From Bradyrhizobium sp. sGM-13 (GTDB lineage: Bacteria; Pseudomonadota; Alphaproteobacteria; Rhizobiales; Xanthobacteraceae): 57,734 nucleotides of DNA. Below are positions 45,016-54,299 of this stretch, piece by piece. The notes below the pieces were generated by a model. The model ran no database searches, had not been told where the DNA came from, and saw only the letters and a list, made by a program, of their open reading frames with translations. Both the position numbers and the translations under genes were made by a program. Positions within the stretch are counted from its first letter, which is position 1, and each line of letters opens with the position of its first letter. The DNA lies in NCBI RefSeq assembly GCF_018398875.1, contig NZ_JAGWDK010000035.1:1-57734 (forward strand). Reading direction: 5' to 3'.

Positions 45016-46266
45016 TCACCGCGTCGCAAAATGCGGACGACCCCTGAGTCGATCCCGAAGTGCCTGCCGATCGGCGACGAGGTTGTCCAGGTGAAGCGGC
45101 TCGTCGTCAGGCCGCTGTCCTTCCGCCAATCGTCCAACCAGCGTCCGTGTGGCGTCCAGGACAAAGACGCCGCAATCATAATTGTTCCCCTGTCGGGCCA
45201 TGCGGGCTGGTTCAAGGCGAGTGCCCAGCCTTCCTGCGAGTTGGCTTGCCCCGGTGCTGTTAGATCTCCGGATGGAGTTGTAGTGATAGGCAACCCTCCC
45301 TTCCGGCTCGCGGCGATCAACGAGCAGCAGCGACCAATGCGTACCGCCGCCACCGACACCGCCATCGTTCACTGGCACGAACAGGAAGTTGGCGGTATCG
45401 TTACCATCCTCGTCGTTGACGATCCCCCGCAAGGTTTCCTGCCGGGTGTCTTCGTCCTTGGTCAAGCGCAGCAGATGAGCTTGCGCGGGCCGCAGGAACC
45501 GCGTCCGGGCGGCCAGATCCGAATTGTCCCTCTGCAACTCCCGCTCAAGCAGTGTGTAATCCGCCGTGATATGCTCGTCACCCAACAATTCCGTGGGACC
45601 GAGCACCAGCGGAGGCTGCAGCGGGATGCCCGATCCTGAGGCCTGTCCATCCGATTGATCCAGATGGCCGGACAACTTTTCGCGACGACTCCCTCGGAGG
45701 GCTTTGCCAACCCCTGACTTAAAACACGACCACAGCCCACAGCCTTTGGCATTCTTCGTCGACATCGCAGACGTCGCAGCCCTGGTTGATGACGATGTTT
45801 CTCCCATATATCCCGGGAAGCTTTCGATGCCCGCCCCTAACGGCTCGTGAGATTCGAGTCCATGTCCAGGGATGAGCAGAACGCCAAGTCCTCCCAGATT
45901 GTTTGGGGTCGCCTCCCTTGTTCCTTGCCCCAACTTCGTCGTGTAAGGCCGACCATGGATGTAAAAATGTGCTCGCGACCGGAGCGGTGTCGTCGGCAGG
46001 AGGCCTTTTCTGTTCAGTGAACCGATCAGGGCATCGGGCGCTGATTGGCAACTATGGTCCCATCCCAAGCCGACGATATGTGTGAAGTCCTTCGCACGTG
46101 GGAAGTCCTCCGCCGGCACGATGGCCTGTATGTCAACCGGGGGGTGTGACAACTGGGCTGGCAGATCCAAGTGGCTCCAAGCGGCGCTAGATCCAGGAGG
46201 CGCCGGTCGCTCAAGATGGCCGAAGGTCGATGATGGCTCGGCCCTTGCAGACCGCGATGGCAACAT
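45016..46266 (-). CDS. C48 (Ulp1/SUMO-protease-like) effector with GW module
   Basis: About 416 residues from ATG 46266, chosen because GGGAGG lies 9 bp upstream; the frame is open to 46404 but that extension reads like shadow sequence. Order: SHLDLPAQLSHPP linker, GW module (45856-46092), Ser/Gly linker, then a Ulp1-type domain starting ELLGDEHITADYTLLEREL. Active-site region, numbered from the open frame at 46404: H356 in GTHWSLLLVD, N376 in YHYNSI where Asp is normal, Q405 and C411 in QGNNYDCGVFV. Domain order matches rhizobial NopD/Bel2-5 effectors that remove SUMO in plant nuclei. No tts box was found upstream. Short compared with NopD, which is over 1000 residues. Confidence 0.8.
   Translation of the reverse strand: MLPSRSARAEPSSTFGHLERPAPPGSSAAWSHLDLPAQLSHPPVDIQAIVPAEDFPRAKDFTHIVGLGWDHSCQSAPDALIGSLNRKGLLPTTPLRSRAHFYIHGRPYTTKLGQGTREATPNNLGGLGVLLIPGHGLESHEPLGAGIESFPGYMGETSSSTRAATSAMSTKNAKGCGLWSCFKSGVGKALRGSRREKLSGHLDQSDGQASGSGIPLQPPLVLGPTELLGDEHITADYTLLERELQRDNSDLAARTRFLRPAQAHLLRLTKDEDTRQETLRGIVNDEDGNDTANFLFVPVNDGGVGGGGTHWSLLLVDRREPEGRVAYHYNSIRRSNSTGASQLAGRLGTRLEPARMARQGNNYDCGVFVLDATRTLVGRLAEGQRPDDEPLHLDNLVADRQALRDRLRGRPHFATR
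45856..46092 (-). repeat. 81-residue GW effector module, copy 3
   Basis: Encodes KDFTHIVGLGWDH, APDALIGSLNRKGLLP, FYIHGRPYTTKLG, REATPNN and LLIPG. It also shares the upstream SHLDLP..LS.P text with OtsA. Here the module is internal, followed by a linker and the Ulp1 domain, whereas copies 1 and 2 are terminal. Confidence 0.85.
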
Positions 46267-46552
46267 TGGCTGCGTCCTCCCAAGGTCCCATCCCGGATTG
46301 GTTGGAATTGAAGGCGGCATAGTCTCCGCGGTAATCAACCTCGAACATCCGGCGCTGGAGCACCGGATCGGAGACCACGCCATGCGGAGCACTATCACCG
46401 TCACTTACCGCGATCAAGTAACGGGCATCGTGGTCCGGCAGGTCCCTTGAATTCATCTCCACAAGAGGGACCAGGACTTCGCGTCCGTCCCGCGCAACCT
46501 TCCCCATGCTCATGATCAGCGAGCTGAACGGAGTTAGACACGTACGTGACAC
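46211..46552 (-). CDS. hypothetical ORF overlapping the C48 gene start
   Basis: 113 residues from GTG 46552 (or ATG 46513). Reads as real protein: KVARDGREVLVPLVEMNSRD, ARYLIAVSDGDSAPHGVVSD, MFEVDYRGDYAAFNSNQSGM. It overlaps the C48 ORF start by 56 bp in another frame. It could be a separate gene or the N-terminal part of the effector displaced by a frameshift near 46220. No family recognised. Confidence 0.4.
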   Translation of the reverse strand: MSRTCLTPFSSLIMSMGKVARDGREVLVPLVEMNSRDLPDHDARYLIAVSDGDSAPHGVVSDPVLQRRMFEVDYRGDYAAFNSNQSGMGPWEDAANVAIAVCKGRAIIDLRPS

Positions 46553-46862
46553 GATCGACTAGAGAGTTCCCGTACAATGCGACCGAGTCCGGATCGCGAG
46601 CCGCTCGGGCGTACTCCGAAACGCCAAACCCTTATGCGAGGGTCGCAGAACGCGAGCGAACTGAACCCTTATCGCGCGTCACGCAGTCTCAAAACCGCGC
46701 AAAATACAAGATCAACGATGCACGGGAAGGCAACTCGATTGGCGCATGGGATACACGTGCGTCTCTCAATTTCCGCTACCAACCATCAAACATCTTGTGA
46801 TCGTTTTGGCTTAACTACGATTCCTGCTCGTCTGGCGCGAGACGCAACAATTTTGCGGCACG

Positions 46863-46909
46863 GTCAACTACCAACCCTCGTAATTGATCTCGATGACAGA
46901 AACATGTCA
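46863..46909 (+). repeat. 47-nt leader shared with 1422-1468
   Basis: Second copy of the leader, with ATG at 46904-46906 in the same relative position as ATG 1463 in copy 1. It precedes the PEP-mutase-like pseudogene. Confidence 0.5.
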
Positions 46910-47897
46910 CCTTCCACTGATGAACGTCGGCCGATCAAACGCACCGGCAAGGAATCGGCATGCAAAACCAATCACAATAATCTGTTCCCGCCAGTGGCTC
47001 TGATCCACGCGCTGATTCCTCACTCACTGAAATGCTGCGCGCTCAGGTCTGCTCCAGCAGCGAACTCTCATTCCTCATGGAAGCGCATGACGGCCTCTCC
47101 GCCGCGATCGCCGAGCGCGCAGGTTTCAAGGGTCTCTGGGCGTCGGGTTTGTCGATTGCCTGCTCCCTCGGATACCGCGATGCCAACGAAGCGTCCTGGA
47201 GCCAACTCGTAGTTGAGCGCATCGTGGACTCGACTGAGCTCCCTGTGCTTGTTGATGGGGACGGAGGCTTCGGGAACTTCAACAATGCTCGTCTGCTGGC
47301 ACGCAAACTCCGTCAGCGTGGCGCTGCTGGCGTCGCACTGGAGGACAGTTGCTTCCCCAAGATGAACTCGCTTGTTGGCGATAGGCATCCCCTCGCCGAT
47401 ATCGATGAATTCTCCGGCCGCTTGCGTGCCATGAAGGATACAGTCGCGGACGACTTGGTCCTTGTGGCCCGGATCGAAGCGCTAATCGGCGGCCATGGAA
47501 TGGACGAAGCAATCTTGCGCGCTCACGCTTACGCCGACGCGGGAGCCGATGCGATCCTCATTCACTCGCGCAAGAGCGCCGCAGACGAGATCCTTTCGTT
47601 CGCACGCGCCTGGCGGAACCGGTTGCCAGTCGTGATCGTTCCAACGAAATACTATCGAACGCCGGTCTCTGCGTATCGCAATGCGCGCATCTCCACAGTG
47701 ATCTGGGCCAACCACTCCATGCGAGTTGCATAGCGGCAATGCGGCAGGTCTGCGGTCGTATCATCGCTGAGGAGACCACTGCGAGCATTGAACCCAATAT
47801 TGCGACGCTCGACGAGGCCTTCCAGCTGTTGAGATACGACGAACTTGCCCGCGCGGACGCGCCGATATCTCCCCTCACCCTGACCGACGGCAAATAG
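46904..47897 (+). pseudogene. aepX: phosphoenolpyruvate-mutase-like pseudogene
   Basis: Isocitrate lyase/PEP mutase superfamily, enzymes that form or break the P-C bond of phosphonopyruvate. The frame from ATG 46904 (MSPSTDERRPIKRTGKESAC) shifts near 46980 into the main frame: SSSELSFLMEAHDGLSAAIA, ERAGFKGLWASGLSIACSLG, VLVDGDGGFGN, EDSCFPKMNSL. The signature usually given as EDK(x5)NS has Ser for Lys here. At 47725-47730 one base is missing; the C-terminus continues in another frame (IAAMRQVCGRIIAEETTASI, DEAFQLLRYDELARADA) to TAG 47895. Two lesions, or one if translation starts at ATG 47032. Confidence 0.75.
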
Positions 47898-48000
47898 CGT
47901 CTCATCCGCGCTGCAACATACGCCGATGTCGCAATAGTTTCCGGCTCCTCCTGTGGCATCGATCTCGAATTACTCGGCAAAGCCCTGCGGCGTTCTGACC

Positions 48001-48526
48001 GTAAGCCTCCGGCGGGGCCGGCGGGGGCCGCCTTGCGAGGTGGTCTCTGATGTTGAGAACTGTCCTTTGGACAGTGATAAGCACAGTGCCCAAATCGGGC
48101 GGCTCGAAGTGGTGGAGATGGGCCGGCGGCGGCGCTGGTCCGAGGATGAGAAGCTCAGGATCGTGCTGGAGAGCTTGCAGGGTCCGTGGCAAGTGTCGGC
48201 GACCGCCCGGCGATACGGCGTCTCGCGTTCATTGCTTCTCGTGGCGGCGGTCATTTCGAGCCGAGCAGAATGACGCTGATGGACGACAAATCGGCTTCGT
48301 GCCGGCGACGGTGATCGCGGAGCCCGAGCCGCCGATACCTGCGCAAGCATCGGCCAGCAGCGGTGCGATCGAGATCGAGTTTACGACCGGGGCGCGGATG
48401 CGGATCGCGGGTGCGGTCGACGCGGCGACAGTGACGGCAGCCGTCGCGGCCTTGTCCGATGGGCCACGACAGCGATGATCCCGCTTCCGACGGGCGTGCG
48501 GGTGTGGCTTGCGACCGGCCACACCG
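48001..48526 (+). mobile_element. IS66-family fragment (tnpA and start of tnpB)
   Basis: GTAAGCCTCCGGCGGGGCCG at 48001 resembles an IS66 terminal repeat. TnpA reads GRRRRWSEDEKLRIVLESLQ, then ATARRYGVSRSLLL, shifts near 48240, and continues WRRSFRAEQNDADGRQIGFV, ending at TGA 48476-48478. ATG 48475 starts TnpB (MIPLPTGVRVWLATGHTDMR), which breaks off after these 20 residues. The tnpC gene and right end are absent. Confidence 0.75.
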
Positions 48527-48686
48527 ATATGCGCAATTATGCGGAGCGCATGGTTATGCAGAGTCCGCGGCGAGCCGATCGGAGTTTTCCTTCTTATCAA
48601 CAGCTTAGACCGAGGCCGGTGGGATCTGACTCGGCATAATTCGAGGTTTCCTTCGCTGTCTTGATGGCAACGAGAGGAGGCCAACG

Positions 48687-49766
48687 ATGGTCAAGCCGAA
48701 GCAAGGTTGCAGCAATCATCGACGTAGTATGGACGCGGGCGACCTCGCCCCGCTAGTGACGGAGTTTATGGCCCATCTCCGGGCGCTGGGACATTCCTGC
48801 TTGACGGTGAGCGGCTACGAGGGTTCAGCTCGCCACTTCGCCTGCTGGCTCACCAGGGAAAGGCTTGCAGTCGGCAACGTCGACGAGGATGTCGTAAGTC
48901 GTTTTGCGCGACATCGCTGTCGCTGTCCCGGCATTCGCCGAGTGAAAGGCGTATCCGAGAAATACGTGAGGCGAGCGCGCAGGTTTGTCGATTTTTTGGG
49001 TGAGCGTGGCATCGTGCGACGCGAGCCGAAGAGTACGTCCCCAGCTTTCGACCGGCATGTGATCGAGTTCCCGGAGTGGCTGCGCCACCATCGCGGCATC
49101 ACGGAGCTGACCATAGGTCGGCACGGTCGCATGGTCATGCGGTTGCTCCCGGCGCTCGGCAGAAGGTCGCAAAGCTGGGATGCCCAGCTCATTCGCGATG
49201 TGATTCTTGCAGAGACGAAGCGGGCTTCACTCGCCTATGTCAGTGTGTTCGAGCCCTCGACCGAGATCATTCGCAAAGGTAAGGCCGGCAAGCCCAACGA
49301 GTTCGGCAAGATGGTCAAACTGCAGGAAGCAGAGAACCAGATTGTGATCGACTACGACGTCTACGATCAGCGGCCAAGCGATTCGGAGCTGTTGATCCCG
49401 GCCATCGAAACCCACGAGGCAAAACTCGGACGCACGCCACGCCTGGTGGCGGCGGATGCTGGATTTTACTCCGCCAGGAACGAAGCTGCAGCGAAAGCCA
49501 GAGGCGTCAAACGCGTCTGCATTCCTAATCGCTCGACCAAGAGCGCCGAGCGCAAGCGTGAGCAGAAAAAGCGCTGGTTCCGTAACGGTCAGAAATGGCG
49601 AACCGGATGCGAGGGACGTATCAGCGTCGTCAAACGGCGACACGGGCTCGATCGCTGCCGCTACAAGGGCAGCATCGGAATGAAACGCTGGGTCGGCCTC
49701 GGCGTCGTCGCCGACAACCTCATCAATATCGGACGCGCGATGGAAAACCAGTCACGCCAACCGTAG
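48687..49766 (+). CDS. integrase N-terminus fused to ISNCY-type transposase C-terminus
   Basis: 359 residues with AGGAGG 6-7 bp upstream. Residues 1-184 match the N-terminal SAM-like domain of rhizobial tyrosine recombinases (APLVTEFMAHLRALGHS, GVSEKYVRRARRFVDFLG). From about 185 (base 49239) the text becomes a DDE transposase C-terminus: VFEPSTEIIRKGKAGKPNEF, RLVAADAGFYSARNE, KWRTGCEGRISVVKRRHGL, KRWVGLGVVADNLINIGR. Neither half has its full catalytic set (the recombinase R-H-R-Y is gone; the first transposase acidic residue is probably lost). Inactive as either enzyme, but the joined frame is intact. A strong terminator follows. Confidence 0.8.
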   Translation: MVKPKQGCSNHRRSMDAGDLAPLVTEFMAHLRALGHSCLTVSGYEGSARHFACWLTRERLAVGNVDEDVVSRFARHRCRCPGIRRVKGVSEKYVRRARRFVDFLGERGIVRREPKSTSPAFDRHVIEFPEWLRHHRGITELTIGRHGRMVMRLLPALGRRSQSWDAQLIRDVILAETKRASLAYVSVFEPSTEIIRKGKAGKPNEFGKMVKLQEAENQIVIDYDVYDQRPSDSELLIPAIETHEAKLGRTPRLVAADAGFYSARNEAAAKARGVKRVCIPNRSTKSAERKREQKKRWFRNGQKWRTGCEGRISVVKRRHGLDRCRYKGSIGMKRWVGLGVVADNLINIGRAMENQSRQP

Positions 49767-49792
49767 TCCGTCCCAGCTCAATCTGGCCTCTC

Positions 49793-49821
49793 AAGGCCCC
49801 GCCAGCCCCTGGCGGGGCCTT
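49793..49821 (+). terminator. rho-independent-like hairpin
   Basis: AAGGCCCCGCCAG-CCC-CTGGCGGGGCCTT, a perfect 13-bp GC-rich stem with a 3-nt loop, 27 bp after the chimeric transposase stop. The following bases (GTCGTTG) hold only a weak T tract. Confidence 0.8.
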
Positions 49822-50253
49822 GTCGTTGTCCGCGCGGTTGACCAGTCTGGTTAGAAGCGCGAATTTTGCGCCGGAAAGTAGTCTAGTGAATGTTTGAACG
49901 AGAGTATCGGCGATATCCGACATTTTAGGTCCCATTCATGATCGGGCGATCTCGACTTCATGATCGGGCGATCTCGACTTGTGGCGGTGCGCCTTTCTTC
50001 TCGCCATCAAAGAAGACCAAAACTTGCAGGCCAGCGGGATTCGCTTTCACCGGCCCACCAGTAGAACGAAGATTGACCAGCTTCGTTCCCAGAAGGTCCT
50101 GCCAGCACCCAAAAGACCAGCGTCGTACACGCATAGTTCGCGAACTCCCTGCCCTGATCCTTGCGATAGCTCAAGCAAGGGGGCATGCCACTCGATCACA
50201 CGTCTGTCATTCCAAGCACCGCGGCCATCGAGCTTGAGCCTCCGTTCCCGCAG
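49822..50253. other. about 430 bp with no supported gene; holds a 22-bp tandem repeat
   Basis: A 22-bp unit beginning CATGATCGGGCGATCTCGAC occurs twice in tandem at 49937-49958 and 49959-49980. Otherwise no frame with support. Confidence 0.5.
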
Positions 50254-52380
50254 TTATTTCTTCCCCATCCAGACATCTTCGAATGACGAGAGGGGCATAA
50301 GTTCCTCCTCCTGCACGGGCCGGTCATTCATGACGTCGGCCGCTTTCAACGTCGCACTAAACCGGACAACAGTGCGTCTTTCGATTTCCGCCAATGTCGC
50401 TTGCTCGTCTTCGAAGCCTTCTGGCGAGAATTCCTCAAACGGTGAATCGTCAGCTAGCTCCTGCTTTTGCGATGTGACGAAGCCGAACGCCCTGATGCTG
50501 CCGCTCCTGGTCGGTGCAACGACTACCTTCCAATAGGATAGCGGCACATAAACGTTGCCTGCCTCCTCGTCTTCAAGTTTCAGATCCCGCATCGTGAAAA
50601 TTGGACCAGCAAAGATCGACAGGCGTGCCAGCGTCCTATCGGAGGATGCTTGCCTGCTAATGTGATTTTCGAGCCGCCCCCACAAGCCGTGGAAACCAAA
50701 CTTATCGCGATTAAATGCTTCGTGCTGGGGCGTGCAGTTCGTCAGGTGAAACGTGTCTGAATTCGCGTACTCAATCTCTGTCTTTGACGCACCCCAACAG
50801 TTATCATCTCGCCTCACGAGATGGCCAAAATCGAGTCTCTTCCACCGATCATAGAAGCCTTTCGGCAGCTGGTACTTTTCGTCCATGCGGCTATCGGTTA
50901 TCCACTCGTCCTTTCCAAAGGTTTCGCGGCCCTTAATCTTCCTCTGGCCTTTGCTGTAATCGGTATTGCAGGCCGAAAGGACCGGCATTCTCCGTTGTGC
51001 ATGCATCATGCACGAATAGTGATGGTAGTGGAGGACCTTGCCGGCGCGGCCCCGCAAGGGAGCAATCAGCTTCGGGTCTTCGCTCTCTATGGTCGGGAAT
51101 TCCGCAATACGGTCGCGGCCGAGGAAGTTTTCGTCGTAGCCTTGTCGATCGCTATAGTCGGTGTCGAAGTTAAGCTTCTCCAGCAACAACTCGTCAGGCT
51201 CAGCACTTGCGACAATGGCCGGAGCAGCCAATGGCTTTACTTCCGGGATCAACGAGCGGATAGAAGGAGGATTCGAAAGGCTTTCAACCTTGAGCGAGAC
51301 GTTTAGTGGCAAGACGAGTGAGAATCCCTCACTCGGCAGGCTTGCTGGAATGAGCTGCGGAGCGAAAGTAGGCCGTGCTGACGGCTCCACGTCGATTTCG
51401 AGTTCGGCTGCAGTTGGCTTGATCGTTCCTTGGATAGCCGCCTCAAGCACCGGCAGGAGATCATGACGAGCAGCCTGTTTCCTGATGTCAGCTACGAGCC
51501 GGCTGGTCCTGACGCCTTCGTTTGCTATCCATTTGATCTCGTGCTCCAGCGGCTTATGGTCGGTAATGGGCTGGCCGTCGTGGCCGATGTAGCGACCTTG
51601 GCTATCTTTCAGCGGCTTTCCCGAGTGGTGTAGGGCAACGACATCCCAAAGATCGTTGAACACTGGCGAGCCTGACGAGCCTCGGAAGGTATCGCTCTGG
51701 TAGGTGAGAAAGTCTTCAGTGTCATCGAAGGGCAATAGTTTATTTTCACGAATGGCTATCTGCTTGCTCTGGCCTCCGGGATGCTGAACGATGGAAAGAA
51801 ACTGGCCGTAGTCCGCCTTGCCGAGTTGAGGATTCAGGCGAAGCCATCCGAAACTCGCCAGCTCTTCCGTCCCTTGCTTGGAAAGAGGGTCGACCGCCAC
51901 GACGCAATAATCGAGATCCTTGTTATTGAAGAAGAACTTGTCAGGAGCGAAGGAAAACCAGGTGGGGATTCGGTCATTTCCAAGGGGGTCCGACTCGTAT
52001 GCGAACTGGACACGCGAGCGGCCTGCTACTTCCGGCATCTTAAAAACATGCCAATTCGTTAGCAGGAGTGTGGGGGCGATCATGAAGCCAGTAGCAGACC
52101 CTCCGCGATCACCCGGCGACGGTGGTATTTTGATGCAACCAACAGAACGGGCCGCACGAATGCCTGCCCAGAAGTAGTGTAGGCTCAGTAGGTCATTCGT
52201 TCCCATCGCGCGCTCAAGGGCGGCGATGTCATCGGGCGTCCGGTTTTCATTGATGTACCGAGTAACGCGATCCGCCCGATCCTTCGGAAGATCAGGCTTT
52301 GCCGCAGGTGCCTTGAGTTCACCGCGCTTCGAGTCGACTCGCGCGGTCGTCGTGGCGACTACTTCAGTATCAATCTGCAT
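50254..52380 (-). CDS. trypsin-like serine protease fused to DNA/RNA non-specific endonuclease
   Basis: 708 residues. Protease half: ATGFMIAPTLLLTNWHVF (H111), KDLDYCVVAVD (D157), FRGSSGSPVFN (S236), a V8/trypsin-type triad. A linker of about 100 residues with Pro and Val follows. Nuclease half: LDFGHLVRRDD (H520, the DRGH motif as DFGH), DTFHLTNCTPQHEAFN (N548), a beta-beta-alpha metal nuclease of the NucA type. No signal peptide, so it acts in the cytosol. Downstream of an exported EEP-family gene with a 78-bp gap. The arrangement suggests a protease-controlled nuclease, as in some phage-defence proteins; this is inference. Confidence 0.85.
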   Translation of the reverse strand: MQIDTEVVATTTARVDSKRGELKAPAAKPDLPKDRADRVTRYINENRTPDDIAALERAMGTNDLLSLHYFWAGIRAARSVGCIKIPPSPGDRGGSATGFMIAPTLLLTNWHVFKMPEVAGRSRVQFAYESDPLGNDRIPTWFSFAPDKFFFNNKDLDYCVVAVDPLSKQGTEELASFGWLRLNPQLGKADYGQFLSIVQHPGGQSKQIAIRENKLLPFDDTEDFLTYQSDTFRGSSGSPVFNDLWDVVALHHSGKPLKDSQGRYIGHDGQPITDHKPLEHEIKWIANEGVRTSRLVADIRKQAARHDLLPVLEAAIQGTIKPTAAELEIDVEPSARPTFAPQLIPASLPSEGFSLVLPLNVSLKVESLSNPPSIRSLIPEVKPLAAPAIVASAEPDELLLEKLNFDTDYSDRQGYDENFLGRDRIAEFPTIESEDPKLIAPLRGRAGKVLHYHHYSCMMHAQRRMPVLSACNTDYSKGQRKIKGRETFGKDEWITDSRMDEKYQLPKGFYDRWKRLDFGHLVRRDDNCWGASKTEIEYANSDTFHLTNCTPQHEAFNRDKFGFHGLWGRLENHISRQASSDRTLARLSIFAGPIFTMRDLKLEDEEAGNVYVPLSYWKVVVAPTRSGSIRAFGFVTSQKQELADDSPFEEFSPEGFEDEQATLAEIERRTVVRFSATLKAADVMNDRPVQEEELMPLSSFEDVWMGKK

Positions 52381-52458
52381 ACGTTCCCCGTAAAATTAGA
52401 TCTTTAGAAACAACACAAACCGGCCCGTGGCTCGGCTTCAAACGGCACTTCGCGTCAA

Positions 52459-53547
52459 TCATGGAAACTTAAGGTTCAGTTGAATCTGGCAATGATCACT
52501 GGGCCAACGGGAACGCGGCGTTTCCTCTTCAATGTCTTTGCCGTATCGCCATTTCCAGTATGATCCCGCGTCCGCAAGGGCAGCGGCCTTCTCATTCAAG
52601 ACAAAGAAATCTATCGAAAAGCGTTGGCTGGCGGGCTCGGTAGGCCAGCACTTGAACTCCTTGTTCTTAGGGATATGGGTAAGTTTCACGTCATCGTCAG
52701 GGCTCGACGTGGACGCGCCAGACATCACATCCCACATATCAGTCGTCTTTATCTCAGGGCTTTCGCGGTCGAACCTGCGATTGAAGTCTCCGGCAACGAT
52801 AACCGGCCCACCGCCCTGATGCGCTGCCCTGATCCAGGATTTAAGCGGTTGCAGCTGACGAAAGAGCGCTGGACAGTGGTCGTTATCTGAAGGTTCTTCG
52901 ATGGGATCTTCGTTGCAGCGAGACTTCATGTGCACGACGAGTAGCCGCAAAAGAGCGCCATTTTTGTTCAAGGTAATGTCGAGCCCCCACCGGGTCTGGT
53001 GGTCAGTTGCCGGGTCTTTTGGCCCAAGATCCACGACGTCCCTCGTATCTCCGAGTGAAACGCCAGAAGATCGCTTGATTGCTAAAGCAACATACTGCCT
53101 GGCAGGATTGGTGAGTTCGCCCGGCAGAGTACTCACGGCTGAGGTCGGGTCGGTTACGCACTGCGGCTTGATATCCGAAAGCTGGTTGAAAGGATAATCG
53201 GGCGCCAGGCCACGCTGGTCCGCAACGGTCTGCCCGGAAATGCAGAGAATGTACTGGGATGGTGGGAAAACGCGCGCGAGCGCGCGAAGGCTCGCGATCT
53301 CCTGCATGGCGTAGACGTGGCCGTCGCTGCATTCACGATAGAGCCGCAAGTCCTTGAATTCATCTTCCGAGCGGAGGAGACGATCATAGACCCTCACTGC
53401 CGTCGCTAATTCGGCGATATTCCACGAAATGAGCTTGATCTCACTCGGCTTCGGATCAGGCCCTTTTGCACCGCAATTGATGTCTTGCGCGAGGGAGGAA
53501 GCCGACAAGCCAAGAATCCACAAAGCAACAAGCGCGATCATCTTCAT
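52459..53547 (-). CDS. exported endonuclease/exonuclease/phosphatase-family protein
   Basis: 362 residues from ATG 53547, chosen for its signal peptide (MKMIALVALWILGLSASSLA) and GAGGGG 8 bp upstream; an upstream extension exists but is unlikely. EEP motifs: ISWNIAEL, MQEIAS, VVHMKSRC, VIVAGDFNRRFD, IDFFVLN and the final WPSDHCQIQL. Metal-dependent phosphodiesterase fold acting on nucleic acids, inositol phosphates or lipids; the substrate cannot be told. Predicted periplasmic or secreted. First gene of a two-gene unit with the protease-nuclease fusion. Confidence 0.88.
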   Translation of the reverse strand: MKMIALVALWILGLSASSLAQDINCGAKGPDPKPSEIKLISWNIAELATAVRVYDRLLRSEDEFKDLRLYRECSDGHVYAMQEIASLRALARVFPPSQYILCISGQTVADQRGLAPDYPFNQLSDIKPQCVTDPTSAVSTLPGELTNPARQYVALAIKRSSGVSLGDTRDVVDLGPKDPATDHQTRWGLDITLNKNGALLRLLVVHMKSRCNEDPIEEPSDNDHCPALFRQLQPLKSWIRAAHQGGGPVIVAGDFNRRFDRESPEIKTTDMWDVMSGASTSSPDDDVKLTHIPKNKEFKCWPTEPASQRFSIDFFVLNEKAAALADAGSYWKWRYGKDIEEETPRSRWPSDHCQIQLNLKFP

Positions 53548-54299
53548 GGACGAGCCCCTCGAATCCAAAATCGCATTTTTAAGATACAACTATGACGAGA
53601 AGATTACAAGTTTTCGCTACAGATGCTTTAACGCTGGTTCAGCGTCTACCGGACCAATCTGCGCTTGGCGACTGCATACTCAGCCAGTGCACAACATCGC
53701 TGTCAGAATGCGCGGCGATGGGATCGATCTATCTTGCCTCCTGAGCGGTGACGTGGACCAACGGTACAGGATATGCCGTGTCCCCGCTTGACGGCGTCAA
53801 CGGCGTCCGCCGCAATCCGCTTGCGCGCATCGGCACCTCTAAAAATCATTACGGTGTCCCCCGACCCGTTACCACTATAAATTGTTCAACCCAAGCAGGT
53901 TAAGCAAAGTTCTTACTCCTTGATAGTCCAAAACCGAAATCTATCGGTAGCTCCGGACCGGTGCCTCCCAGGTCGGAGATAGGGCCTGCGTCGTTCATCG
54001 ATGGCCTCGGAGGCGCTATTCTGAGGAATCATCCGAGACGACGCGCTGCCCTCGTCCTTGTCGCACTACCTGCTGTACCACGCTCGGCCCGAGCTCGGCC
54101 AGCGTGGTCACTTTGCATCCTCCATGCTGCGCACGACGTCAATCAGCGGACGGTCCTCCGCTTTGGCCGCGCTAGCTACTTTCCGGCGCAAAATTCGGCT
54201 GCCTTTTGAGGCAGCCAGAATCGCTTGGTGGGGCGAAAACTGCAAGATCGGACGGAATCAGCGTTGACTTGTGTGGGTGAGATTGATTCATTCTTATGA
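53548..54299. other. about 750 bp with no supported gene
   Basis: Contains the promoter region of the EEP gene. Short frames on the plus strand lack ribosome sites and motifs. Confidence 0.4.

Noticed and set aside
46267..46404. N-terminal extension of the C48 effector to 46404
   Set aside because: The extension lacks protein-like composition, while a different frame there reads better and ATG 46266 has a ribosome site.
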